A stretch of DNA of 64,000 nt from Physcia stellaris. Taxonomy: Eukaryota; Ascomycota; Lecanoromycetes; Caliciales; Physciaceae. Every line of letters starts with the position of its first letter. Within the stretch, counting starts at the first letter, position 1. Location: the NCBI GenBank assembly GCA_018902385.1, contig JABSSW010000001.1, positions 1,612,001-1,676,000 on the forward strand. Direction: 5' to 3'. Below the pieces are notes generated by a model that was not told the origin of the DNA, did not search any database, and saw only the letters and a list, made by a program, of their open reading frames with translations. Below, piece by piece: positions 22,767 through 33,192 of the stretch. Made by a program: the position numbers and the translations under genes.

Positions 22767-23060
22767 GGGGCGGTCAGATCAGAGTGTATCGAGCCGATAC
22801 GCTCCTCGATACACCACTCGATACACTGCTCGATACGCTCGATTTGCTCGATACAGATGTGACCGCTCTTTTGTGTTGAACGATACGTATCGTGGTGATA
22901 TATAGGGTTGACGAGATCGCGAGTGTATAACCCTAAAGTCGATACGTATCGAGGCGATACAGGTGGGTGTCCCTCCTCTTCAGACGATATGTCAGAACGT
23001 ATCGACCTCGATACGTATCGAGGAACGTATCGACTCGTTACGCTCTGATCTGACCGCCCC
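22767..23060. mobile_element. MITE-like element with TIRs and CGATACGTATCG palindromes
   Basis: The ends are perfect inverted copies for 18 bases: GGGGCGGTCAGATCAGAG at the left and its complement at the right. A TA dinucleotide lies at each flank (22765-22766, 23061-23062), fitting a TA target duplication as made by Tc1/mariner transposases. The 294-base body has no reading frame. It is filled with at least 15 copies of CGATAC/GTATCG, three of them fused into the palindrome CGATACGTATCG. The centre carries a further inverted pair, TAGGGTT and AACCCTA. The shape is that of a non-autonomous DNA transposon (MITE); the superfamily is inferred from the TA flanks only. No transposase is in the window. 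Confidence 0.78.
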
Positions 23061-23627
23061 TAGTAGTAATCGGACAACCATAGAGTTAGCTCCAATCGAT
23101 TTTCGATTTGTTTTCCCAGTTTTTTTCGATGGCCCGAACCCTATGCTTTGTAGTCCGGTTACCCGGGTTGTCTGAGGTAAGGATTTACTCCTACTAAATT
23201 ACGACGTACATACAGTACTCTGCGCAAATAATCTAAGACGAGATCTCCGTAACAATAATATGGAGATTGAAACCCCAAATGGTGAAATACGCCTCTCTAA
23301 CAAGCCGAAGCGCTTACGAAGGAGTAAACGCTAGCCATGCGAGGCATGGCTGCTTGGATGCTCTAGGCCGGGTTAGAGTACGGGAAGGCGTTCGCTCGAG
23401 ACCAATCAGATTTACGTGCTTGGATGTTTCGCTGCAAAACCCCGCGAATTTCCCCTCGATCCGGCTCCCTTAGTCAGGGGTAAATCTACGGGTAACTTCT
23501 CAATGGGCCCCCTGTGCCACAATCCTCCATCTCGCTCAATATCAACATCAATCCAACTCTCCAACGTCCCGCAAACATCTCGCCACTCGCACTTTCATTT
23601 TCATTGACCGCCTCTATCAAGAAGTGT

Positions 23628-24029
23628 ATGTGCCTGTTGCAGATTGGTGTGCTTGCTGGATGCATGCTTCTGTGCGTTGTCTTCGGACGATCAGCTCACG
23701 AGACAGGGTTCGTTGAGACATTAGATTGTGATGCAGAAGAGCCAACAGGCACTTTGCCCTACTATTTCGTACAAATGGTCCCTCCGTTACAGTGGCCGCT
23801 GTCGGCCGACGGGAGCACGCTCTTGGTCCAGCGACATTCCCAGGCCGGAATGCAGGAGGCTGTCCAGCCAGCGTGTCTCGAGTATCTGTACCACTCGGTA
23901 AGTAGAATGTAAATTGAAAGATGAGAATCGCACAAAGCGCCGAACCCGCTACTCTACACATTGTCGTCCTATTATTCTCCTAAGCACATCAAAGAGCAGA
24001 TCGAACGAGTTGCAAGCCAAGGGCTTTGA
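23628..24029 (+). CDS. Possible small secreted protein
   Basis: The frame begins MCLLQIGVLAGCMLLCVVFG, which looks like a signal peptide, and continues through TLDCDAEEPTG and VQPACLEYLYHS. A GTAAGT donor at 23898 and a GAGCAG acceptor at 23999 would add a short last exon ending ASQGL. Stops would otherwise occur shortly after the donor. No family is recognised. The hydrophobic start and consistent splice are the only support. Confidence 0.3.
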
Positions 24030-24557
24030 CAAGTGTTGACCGAGACCGTGGAGCCGAGAAACAATCACCCGTGAATTCGGTTTCATTATTGAGTCTCGAG
24101 CCTGCAATTTGGACCTGTCACCACGCTAAGCAGCTAGCCCCGCCTGCTCCTTTTTTATCTCTTCAGGTTTCTTTGAACTTCCTCGCTTCGACTCTCTTTC
24201 TTCCACCACACCCTTACCAGATCACTCCACCCGATCGCCCACATTCGTTTCTCCGGACATATTTTGTTCTCCATTTACAGCTGCACGTACCTCTCATTCT
24301 TTTACAGGTAGCTATCCACTCCTTCGTCAATTCGTCATTCGTTTCGCCAGTCGAACCGCCCATTCTACCCTATCTGTTTCAAAGTCAAAAGACTTGCTCC
24401 CACCAGACTTCGACTCAAGCCCATCTTTGAAACTCAAGAAAGATATACCTTCTTCGAGGTCATCAACACTTCCGCACGTCAAGACTTCGGAGATCTGTGA
24501 TCCCCATTGGAACTTCATCAGCAAATTATCCCATTTCTCGAGTCAAGAGGTACCAAG

Positions 24558-25709
24558 ATGCGTTCATCAGGTATCGTCTCGGTGCTGTTCGCCGCTGGCG
24601 TGCTCGCAACCCCCGTTCTTGACCGCCGCGTCCTCGTGACGAACGAAGTCATTGTCACTGTGACTGACTATGTCACCATCGGTGGAGACGCGCCGACTTC
24701 CATCGCGTCAACCTCCACGACTTCCGTCCAGGCCGCACAGGCTTCTCCCAAAGCCAATGTTGCTGGTTACAAGCCCCATAGCCACAACCATCATCATTAT
24801 TCTCCCGCTCCCAAGGCCGTGGCCCCACTTCCAGAGTCAGTAAGCTCTAGCTCCAAGGCTGTGGTACCCACATCGACTTCGACTACCGTACAGGCCTATA
24901 TTCCACCGTCAACTTCTACTTCGTCCCAGGTCGCTCCCGCTACAACCGCTGCACCCCAGGCATCCGCGCCTGCAGCTAGCAACAACGACTTGCCCAAGAC
25001 AGTCGTCGCTGGCCTGACTTCCGAGGATGAAATTTACAAAGGTCTCACGCTCCAGCACCACAATGTCCATCGTACCAATCACTCGGCTGCAGCTCTTGAA
25101 TGGAATCAGACTTTGGCAGACTTTGCCAAGACCACTGCTCAGACCTGCATCTGGGGACACAGCTTGTAAGCTTGATCGATTCATGTGACTGAGGTTTGCT
25201 AACATTTACCAGGGCACCGGGTGGAGGAGGCTACGGGCAAAACATTGCTGCCGGTACCCAGGCTGGTGCCATTGCGTCTATCCTATCCAATGGCTTTTAC
25301 AACGGCGAGGAGCCTCACTATCCATCCGACTATGGCAATAATAACCCAGATATGAGCCATTTCGAAGTATGGGGTCACTTCTCACAGATGGTCTGGGCCA
25401 AAACCGAGTCTGTTGGTTGCTATACCTATACCTGTTCTCCTCCGGGTGCCGACCCATTGGACTGCAAGCCAGATGGCACTCCATACCTCGCCGGCACGAC
25501 GTGCAAAAAGCCTGGGGTGATTCCCGAGGCCGCCATTTTCACCGTCTGCAATTATTACCCTCCAGGTAGGCCCCTAAATATACCATCGGGATAGAAATCG
25601 GAATGCTAATACTTAGCTAGGTAACTACGCAGGACAATACAGCAATGTCAAGGCACCAAAAGGCGCACCCAGCGTAGCTGTGATTGATGACAAAGTTGTC
25701 GGCCTCTAG
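24558..25709 (+). CDS. CAP/SCP (Pry-type) secreted protein
   Basis: CAP-domain proteins of the yeast Pry type bind sterols and fatty acids outside the cell. Three exons (24558-25165, 25213-25565, 25621-25709) give 349 residues. A signal peptide (MRSSGIVSVLFAAGVLATP) precedes about 130 residues of Ser/Thr/Pro/Ala-rich linker with a His run (HSHNHHHY), probably O-glycosylated. The CAP domain shows LQHHNVHRTNHSA, LEWNQTLADFAKTTAQTC, YGQNIAAGT, HFSQMVWAKTESVGC and TVCNYYPPGNYAGQY, the standard four signatures including the HFSQMVW helix. The introns are 47 and 55 bases. A long pyrimidine-rich leader (about 24100-24550) precedes the start, typical of strongly expressed fungal genes. Confidence 0.93.
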
Positions 25710-26918
25710 ATTACCATCTCGTCGCCAAGTCTCGCAGAAGGTGCATGAGTGTTGGTTCTGGTTGACTGACGCACTGCGGGGCTTACGACATCTTGCTGCA
25801 TGAACTCCATCGGATCTCCAGTCTTATTGTTGACATTTCAGAGGACTTCGTCGGGTACCTGGTCTTTTCCGGTTGTCAACAACTGTCACTGGGATTGGGT
25901 GGATCAGGCATGCTGGGGAGGTCTCATCTGAGACATTTTTACTTGCACTGTGCTTGCGCATCTAGCTGGGATTCCTTGTTCGTCAGAGCTTTGCATATTC
26001 AACAGATGTGTTAGCGAGATGAACCAGTATCTGAGCGAGCTTGCAAAGACTTTCGATTCTCTGTGAATACATCTTTACATTTCCGAGGTCTCTCGAGAGA
26101 CTCTTCGATTGACAGAAAACATTCGCTTCTTCCCCTACATGCGATATCACAACAATAGAAAACTGTTGCAATCCTAAAACCGATTCATCTTTGCAACCTG
26201 ATTGTGACTGTTGATGCCGTTTACCGTAATCTCTTCCTAGCACAGATATAGTCCATAGGTCGAGAACCGTCTCTCCCTCATCATGGCTCTACCAAGAAGG
26301 ATATCGTGAGCAGGGTAAAAGTTTTACCTCACCAATCTCTGATCCTTGATGAAAAATGCCTTGATGTAAGTGAAGATACAAGTGCCTAAATTGCAGCTGG
26401 TCTCGTCATCTGGCACTGTCTATGATCGATGGCATTCGATTCCAGCTTTAGTGCAACCAAAACCAACTTCGATTCAAGTACAACTATCAAGCACCTCGGT
26501 CTCATGTTTGTTTGATGGGCTACAATTTCCACTTGTGTCAGACGTGCTTTCACATCTGTAAACAGTACCCTCAGTACCAGAGTAGTTGCAGACTATGAGC
26601 CTGAAAAGACCATTACTGTATCATATGATAGGTGCCAAGCGAAAACGTCATATACACATCACCTCTCGAGAGTGTCCCATTACTGTAATTTCCATACAAC
26701 TGCACACTCCGCCTGCACTACTCCATATGCGCCCAGTCTCTGCCACTCAAATCACTCATAGCTCCTATCACAGGCTGTCTGCTTCGCCAAAGCTTCTGGG
26801 GCCAATGTACAGCCTTCACGTTTCAAGGAAGCTCTAGATCAGGACGACTCGGGATTGATTAACCGCGGGCTGCTTAGTACACTGAGGTTGCCCGTCACCC
26901 TGCTCCAGTAAAGAAGCG
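25710..26918. other. Intergenic, 1.2 kb
   Basis: No gene is supported. The frames present are short and without motifs. The right end must hold the promoter of the DUF255 gene. Confidence 0.5.
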
Positions 26919-29698
26919 ATGGAGCCACGCAATGGCGAAGAACTGTGTCTTTCTAATCGGCTTGGGGAGAGCAGAAGTCCATACGTGAGTCTGCTCGTAC
27001 TGGAACTTGTCGCCTCACCACTCAGGCTGAGGTCAGGTACGCGGTCATATGAAAAACCCCGTAGCATGGCAGATGTGGGGGCCTGATGCTCTTGCCCTGG
27101 CAAAGAGACATAATCGCCTTCTCTTTCTCAGCGTCGGATATGCAGCCTGTCATTGTACGCAAGCACCACAGTCTTGAGTCAAGTACTAGGTCAGCGTTCG
27201 TACTGATGAAATAGAAGGGTGTCATGTCATGGAACGAGAGAGTTTCGAGTCGCACGAGATTGCTAAGATCCTCAATTCCTCTTTCATACCCATCAAGATC
27301 GATCGAGAAGAGCGTCCCGATATCGACGCAATCTACATGAATTATGTGCAAGCAACTACTGGCTCAGGCGGCTGGCCACTTAACGTGTTTGTTACCCCGG
27401 ATCTAGAACCAGTCTTTGGTGGAACGTATTGGCCTGGGCCCGAGAACTCTATGACGGCGTCCAAGTCGGACACTGTTGGCTTCATTGATATCATATGCAA
27501 GATGAGAGACGTGTGGAGCAATCAAGAGAGCCGTTGCCGGGAAAGCGCAAAGGAGATTACCAGACAGTTGAGAGAGTTTGCTGAGGAAGGGGTGCATAGC
27601 CACAACCAGAAGTTGGGAAATGTCGGTGATGGTGATGGCCTTGAGATTGATTTGCTTGAAGATGCATACCAACATTTCAAAAGGAAGTATGATAAAGTTA
27701 ACGGAGGATTTGCCTCGGCGCCAAAGTTTCCAACCCCGGTGAACCTGAAGTTCCTTCTGAACCTTGGCCAATGGCCCGATCCAGTGAAGCAGATCGTCGG
27801 TGAAGACGAATGTACCCGGGCTGCAGCAATGGGTACGTATTTTTGGAGCGTCTTTTTTTCTTATGGAGCCTTGTGGAGCCTTATGGAGGTTCAGCAGATG
27901 CTATGGGAATTCTCTCTGCTCAAGGGGCATGACTTGCAAGCCAACGCTTAGCCGAGAGTTGAAGTGCTGACTTCTTCAATCACTAATAGCCATCAACACC
28001 CTCCGTCAGATGGCTAGAGGAGGAATCCGAGATCAGGTTGGATTTGGCTTCTCGCGATACTCCGTTACGGCCGATTGGAGTCTTCCCCATTTTGAAAAGA
28101 TGCTCTACGATCAAGGCCAGCTTTTGGATGTCTATCTAGACGCGTTCTTGGTCAATCGTGATCCGGAAATACTGGGAGCCGTCTATGACATCGCGACGTA
28201 TATTACAAGTCCGCCCATCGCGGCTCCTAACGGTGGCTTTTATTGTGCAGAAGATGCAGACTCTTACCCTTCCCACTCCGACGCCGAGAAAAGGGAGGGT
28301 GCTTACTATGTATGGTCGATCAAAGAACTTCGTAGCGTCTTAGGCGATCGCGATGCTGAGGTTTGCGCTCGATTCTATGGTGCAACATCTGATGGGAATG
28401 TCAAGCCGGAGAATGATCCTCACGATGAATTCATCAGTCAAAACGTACTCAAGATAAATTCTACACCTAAAGCGCTGGCTACTGATATAGGCATGACGGA
28501 GGAAGAGATTGTAGGTCTTTCCGGAGTGTTTTACTCCTCTAGTTATTTGGTTCGAAGCTGCAAAGACATGTCTATCCGTGGCCTGGCACCAAATAGTGTA
28601 AATCTCTTTAAGCGCGCCTTTTCAACCCTACATTTTTTATAGTCGGTTTGGGACGAAATCAGAAACTGACATGTAACGTTCTTATTCTGTTTCCCATAGA
28701 CGGCCACACGTTTGCCACGTCAGGATCTTCGAGAATGCGAATACTGACTCCGGAATCATGAATAGGTTAGCATTTTAAAGGACGGCCGAAAGAGACTTCG
28801 AGAGTACCGCGACCGAGCACGTCCCCGACCAACGCTGGACGACAAGATCATTGTCGCCTGGAATGGACTCGCTATAGGAGCTTTAGCGCGGACAAGCGCG
28901 GTGCTCGAAAATATTGATTCCGAGAAGTCTCAAGAGTGTAAATCAGCGGCTGAAAGGGCTGTCGCTTTCGTTCGAAGGGAACTCTTCGATACTGAATCTG
29001 GGACTCTGTGGCGTGTCTACCGTGAAGGACGAGGCGATGCTCCGGGCTTTTGTGACGACTATGCATTTTTCATTCATGGTTTACTTGACCTTTACGAAGC
29101 CACTTTCGATGACCAATACCTTGAGTTTGCGGACACACTGCAGAGTATGCTTTGATCGCAAGATGAGGACTATCGACGAAGCTGACACTCCCCAGAAACC
29201 CAACTGACCCTTTTCCTTTCACCGCCGAATCTTGGCTTCTATTCAACCCCTTCGCCTCATCCGCCAGATCTACTTCTCCGTCTGAAAAATGGCATGGACT
29301 CTGCGGAACCATCATCGAACAACATCTCTGCATCTAACCTCCACCGGCTAGCCAGCATGCTCGACGACGAAGAATACGCTCGACATGCCCGAGAGACTGT
29401 GGCCGCCTTTGAAGCCGAGATCGAGCAATTCCCTTTCACCTTCACTGGCATGCTTGGCAGTATCGTCAAGTCAAAGCTGGGGTCTAAAAGTGCAGTCATC
29501 ACTGGAAAGGGAAATGAAGAGGTTATGTTGGCGTTACGGTCGAGCATTGGGCCTGCCAGGACTGTGACCCGCCTGGGCGATGGGAAGGGTGAATGGCTGA
29601 AGCGGAGAAACGCATTGGTAGGAAATTTGGATGGCACGCGGGAGGGGGTGTTCGTCTGCGAAGGTAGGTCTTGCAAGGAGGGACTACAGCATCTGTGA
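26919..29698 (+). CDS. DUF255 / thioredoxin-fold protein (SPATA20/YyaL family)
   Basis: This family pairs an N-terminal thioredoxin-like domain with an (alpha/alpha)6-barrel like those of sugar epimerases; its reaction is not established. Six exons (26919-26984, 27037-27154, 27218-27832, 27990-28510, 28766-29144, 29196-29698) give 733 residues, the usual size. Landmarks in order are LSNRLGESRSPY, VRGHMKNPVAWQMWGPDAL, the Cys motif ACHWCHVMERESF rebuilt across an intron, DREERPDIDAIYM, TGSGGWPLNVFVTPD, GGIRDQVGFGFSRYS, LPHFEKMLYDQ and DDKIIVAWNGLAIGALA. The 157- and 255-base introns are longer than the rest. At the 3' end, a GTAGGT donor near 29662 offers an alternative last exon; I keep the unspliced CEGRSCKEGL ending. 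Confidence 0.9.
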
Positions 29699-30415
29699 TA
29701 ATGCTTCGTAGTCAATATGCCGCGAGATAATGTGAAATTAGTCTTGTATGATCATCTGGGACTATCACCACCGGAAACGGAGATCTACCAAAGTCGGGCT
29801 TTCCCTGGACAGAGATAGCTTCACTATGTCTGATTTAGTCTCTATCCCGTTCCTCTTTTCGGATGTCACTGGATCTCACGTATATATCGACGACTGGTTT
29901 CGGGGCTCTGGAAGAAAATTCGAATTTGAAAATCTGCCTTTTGCTGCTTGGATTTGCCGAAGACGGAGAAGCGGGTTATTTGTCATTTGTGTGGTCGCCA
30001 TTGGTGCTTGACGATCTCGTGTACATATGGTAGCATCAGGAATTTTCGGCCTCGAACGACTCGCTTTGCAGCAAGCTGAGCACTGACAGGGGGTCTCTAC
30101 TAATGAGGAAAGACCATGGTGATCCCTGTTGGGACACTGATTGATGTATCTGTTGTGTGAATGGGCCTCCAGAATTGAAATCGACTTATACGTCGGGCTA
30201 CCACGCGATCACATTACTTGGGATCTCAAGCTCGTCTGGAGCGAGTGGGTTTCGGTCATTTTCCTGCTGAGATATAGGTATATAAATACTCTCAAGTCAC
30301 CACAGCAATTCTCTATGGCTGTGGCAGCTCTGACGCTTCCGCAAGCTTAGTCTGACAAGGCTTTGTGTCACAGCCGTGCCGTGATTGAAATAATCCCGAT
30401 GGCCTGATCTGTGAG
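29699..30415. other. Convergent intergenic, 0.7 kb
   Basis: Nothing is supported here beyond the 3' ends of the two convergent genes. Confidence 0.5.
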
Positions 30416-31463
30416 CTATGACCGATCGTCTTTATCGAATTTAGCTTGCCAGAACCCTCTAAAATGTTTCAGTAAGCCAGCATCGCTCAGGTCCTTTACT
30501 TCTTTAGGCGTCAGCCTAAAAGTAGTGGCTCTCAGGAAATCACTAAGCCTTTGCTCTTTACCACTCGTAGTAATGGCAACAGCTCCTTGATCCATGCACC
30601 ACCTTAAAGCAATCTCACCTTCGCTCACATAGTATTTATTCGCCAAGGCTTCTAGCAATGTATCGCACGGCCCAGGCTTTGCCTTAGTGACAGCTGTTAG
30701 TGGACCGTATGCCGTAGTGACGATGTCTTTAGATTTCATGTACGGTACGAGGTTGCCGTGCTGTAAATATTGATGGTACTCTATCTGATTAGTGCTTGGA
30801 GGTATTTTAGCAGTGGCCAGAGTGACTTCGAGATGTTTCTGAAGATAGTTCGATACGCCAATCGAGCGGGCTTTCCCGGACGCTTTGACAGCTTCCATCG
30901 CGGCCCAAGCGCTCTGTAGGTCGGCATCGGAGGATGCAAAAAAAGGCGAGTGAATCAAGTACCTAGAAAGGGTCAATATTGACCTTTCATCTCTAATCCG
31001 ATATGCGTACAAGTCTACATAACCCAATTGCAGCTTTTTGAGACTGGTATCAATAGCCTGTGAGATATTCTTGATGTTCGTTATGACCTTGGTGGTCACG
31101 AACAATTTCTCTCGAGGGATTTTGCTTTCCTTGATCGCAATGCCCACTTCTTTTTCCGTGTTATACACCTCGGCTGCGTCCAGATGGAAATAGCCAAGCT
31201 TCAATGCGGTTTTAATGGAGTCGACCAAAGCACGATCAGTACTGCCATCGTCGGATCTTTTGTACCAAGCAGTGCCAGCTGGTCGGGGTTGTGAGCAGAT
31301 CGAACCGTTGAGCTCAACGAAACACACTCACTGCCGTAACCAATCTACGGGTACAATTAGTGAGGCTACTGGGAAAAGCAAAACAGTTCCACCATACCAT
31401 TGGAATGACTGTGCCATCACTGAGCTTAGTTGTGGGGATTTCGGCTCCTGGTATATTTGCCAT
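30416..31463 (-). CDS. Aldo-keto reductase
   Basis: This is an NADPH-dependent carbonyl reductase of the AKR superfamily, cytosolic. Four exons read leftward (31463-31398, 31344-31332, 31278-31011, 30962-30416) give 297 residues. The second exon is only 13 bases. It is required to rebuild IPMIGYGTGTAWYK. The catalytic tetrad is visible: Asp and Tyr in FHLDAAEVYNTE, Lys in LFVTTKV, and His in LYLIHSPFF, the last restored by a 48-base intron. The cofactor region includes KARSIGVSNY and a late Arg-rich SGKEQRLSDFL. Length and motif spacing fit the short fungal D-xylose/GCY-type reductases. The substrate is not predictable. Confidence 0.92.
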
Positions 31464-31901
31464 TTGTTTCGGAAAGTCCGTGCGGAAAGATCTCGAATGA
31501 AATCGGATAGTCGGAAGAGTGAAAGGAACAGAAACCAGCTTCACACTGGGCCGTGGAATTACAGTAGATCGGATCGCAATTAGATTTATTAGAGAGGTAC
31601 GCATTATTTAGGGTGATGTCATTTCAGGATCTGGCTCCACAATCCACACGGCATGTGCAATTAAGCTTATTTTTCTTCTTATCTTATCCAAAATCTGGGG
31701 AAAAGAGATCGGCTGGCTTGCATTTCAATAGGACGTGTTGAACGCCTCTGACACGTTCATGCTACAGTATACTGTGGGCTGTCATGCGTCGCATCTCGCT
31801 TCCGCTGTTACAGATTCATGAAGACCGTGCGTTACAAGCTGCTCTTCATCAGCTTTGAATTTGCACATTCCCTACTCTCGTCCGGAGTTGAATCGTAGAC
31901 A
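31464..31901. other. Divergent promoter interval
   Basis: This 440-base stretch separates the reductase and a secreted-protein gene that are read apart. It presumably contains both promoters. No site stands out. Confidence 0.45.
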
Positions 31902-32526
31902 ATGCTGTCCTTATCTTTTCCGTCATTGTTACTTCTGTTCTTGCAGCTTGCAAGAGCTTGGAGCACCCGTCCACGACTGCAGCTTACTGCGCCCCTTGAT
32001 CCCGTTATCGATCCTGCTACTGATCGTCATTGGAACGGTACTTCTCTCATTTGGGAAACTCATCAGACGAGCCAGTGTTATGGCGAGGACGAGCGGGTAA
32101 TTCCGGTCAATGTGCAGAACTGCATGCCTGTCACCAGAAAGATGATCCGAATGCGAAGATCTGAGCAGTTCAGGCTTTTCAGGGGATCAGATTGTCCCAT
32201 CACTATCAATGAATACGTAAATAAATCTCAGAGCCTTCTTCCCCAATTCAGTAGAATCATACTGTATCACCTCGTGGGGCATTTTTTACAAAGCAATACT
32301 AATTCAGGCATCTATTCAGGGGACTGCGTGCACTATCACTCTAGAAAGCGAGACAGTGGGCGCTGAAGACCAATTCAGCTTCCGTGTCGTGGCCTTGACG
32401 GCTTATTCAATACTGGAAACCTGTGAAATACCAGGGCTTGGTGGTAGAGCACACCTCGGTACAAAGGGATTCTTTGTGAAAGTCGATGCAACCGTGCCCC
32501 AATACGCAGAGACCCAATTCTTGTAA
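31902..32526 (+). CDS. Small secreted Cys-containing protein
   Basis: The signal peptide MLSLSFPSLLLLFLQLARAW starts the frame. A 91-base intron (32217-32307) joins SDCPITINEY to ASIQGTACTITLESE. The spliced protein has 177 residues and about five Cys (SQCYGE, QNCMPV, SDCPIT, TACTIT, ETCEIP), enough for two disulfides. Without splicing the frame ends after unrelated sequence, whereas the second exon continues with a plausible beta-rich run (DQFSFRVVALTAYSIL) to a TAA. I do not recognise the family. Confidence 0.6.
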
Positions 32527-33192
32527 AAATCATGCCGCACGCAATCGAACAGACAGAGCTCAAGTCTCCCGCTTCATAGGCACAATCCTTTTGCGGGCCG
32601 TTTCTTAACGCAGCTTCTCTCACCCAGGCCAGACCAGCTCTAGGGTATAGAGAGTGGGAGGATGGAAGGTAGATGAAATGGGTTATCAGGATGCGCTAGG
32701 GGGAAGTCAAGTAGATAGCAGCGAACTTCCCTACTCTTCGATGGAGTGGTGGGAGATTGGCCAATCTATTATGAATCATTCCTGAGCGATTCGCAACAGC
32801 GGCTCCCTTTGAGGTAGGCAAGGTAGTCGTGCTCTGGAGAGATAATTATCGACGATGTGGAATTTGAATTCTCACGACCTGCCACGAAAACGCGCTGCTA
32901 TAGCTGAACTTTGCGCACCTGTCTCTCCCATGACGGGAGCACTGCATCACGAGCCTCACAGTTGCCAATTTTTTGAGGCCTGCAAAAGCCTTACACGACC
33001 TGAGTGGGGCGAACGGGCACGTGGGGTACTTCGCGGAGATATCATACCCCCGCTTGGCGCTTCCCGAACTGGGATCCCCTCTAACGACGTCATTGGCACA
33101 AAGATTTTGATAGTTATGAGACCAGGTAGTATTATTCATTGCCTCGCAGTACGCTCGTTGGCTCTCTAATCTGACGTTAGCCATGGCAAGGC
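32527..33192. other. Intergenic, 0.67 kb
   Basis: I see no supported gene. The right end is the promoter of the SelO gene. Confidence 0.45.

Noticed and set aside
22767-23060. CRISPR-like array of CGATAC repeats
   Set aside because: Repeats are short, irregularly spaced and inverted, in a fungal genome, with transposon-type ends.
24026-24430. 134-codon frame before the CAP gene
   Set aside because: It is pyrimidine-rich leader sequence typical of strongly expressed fungal genes, not a protein.
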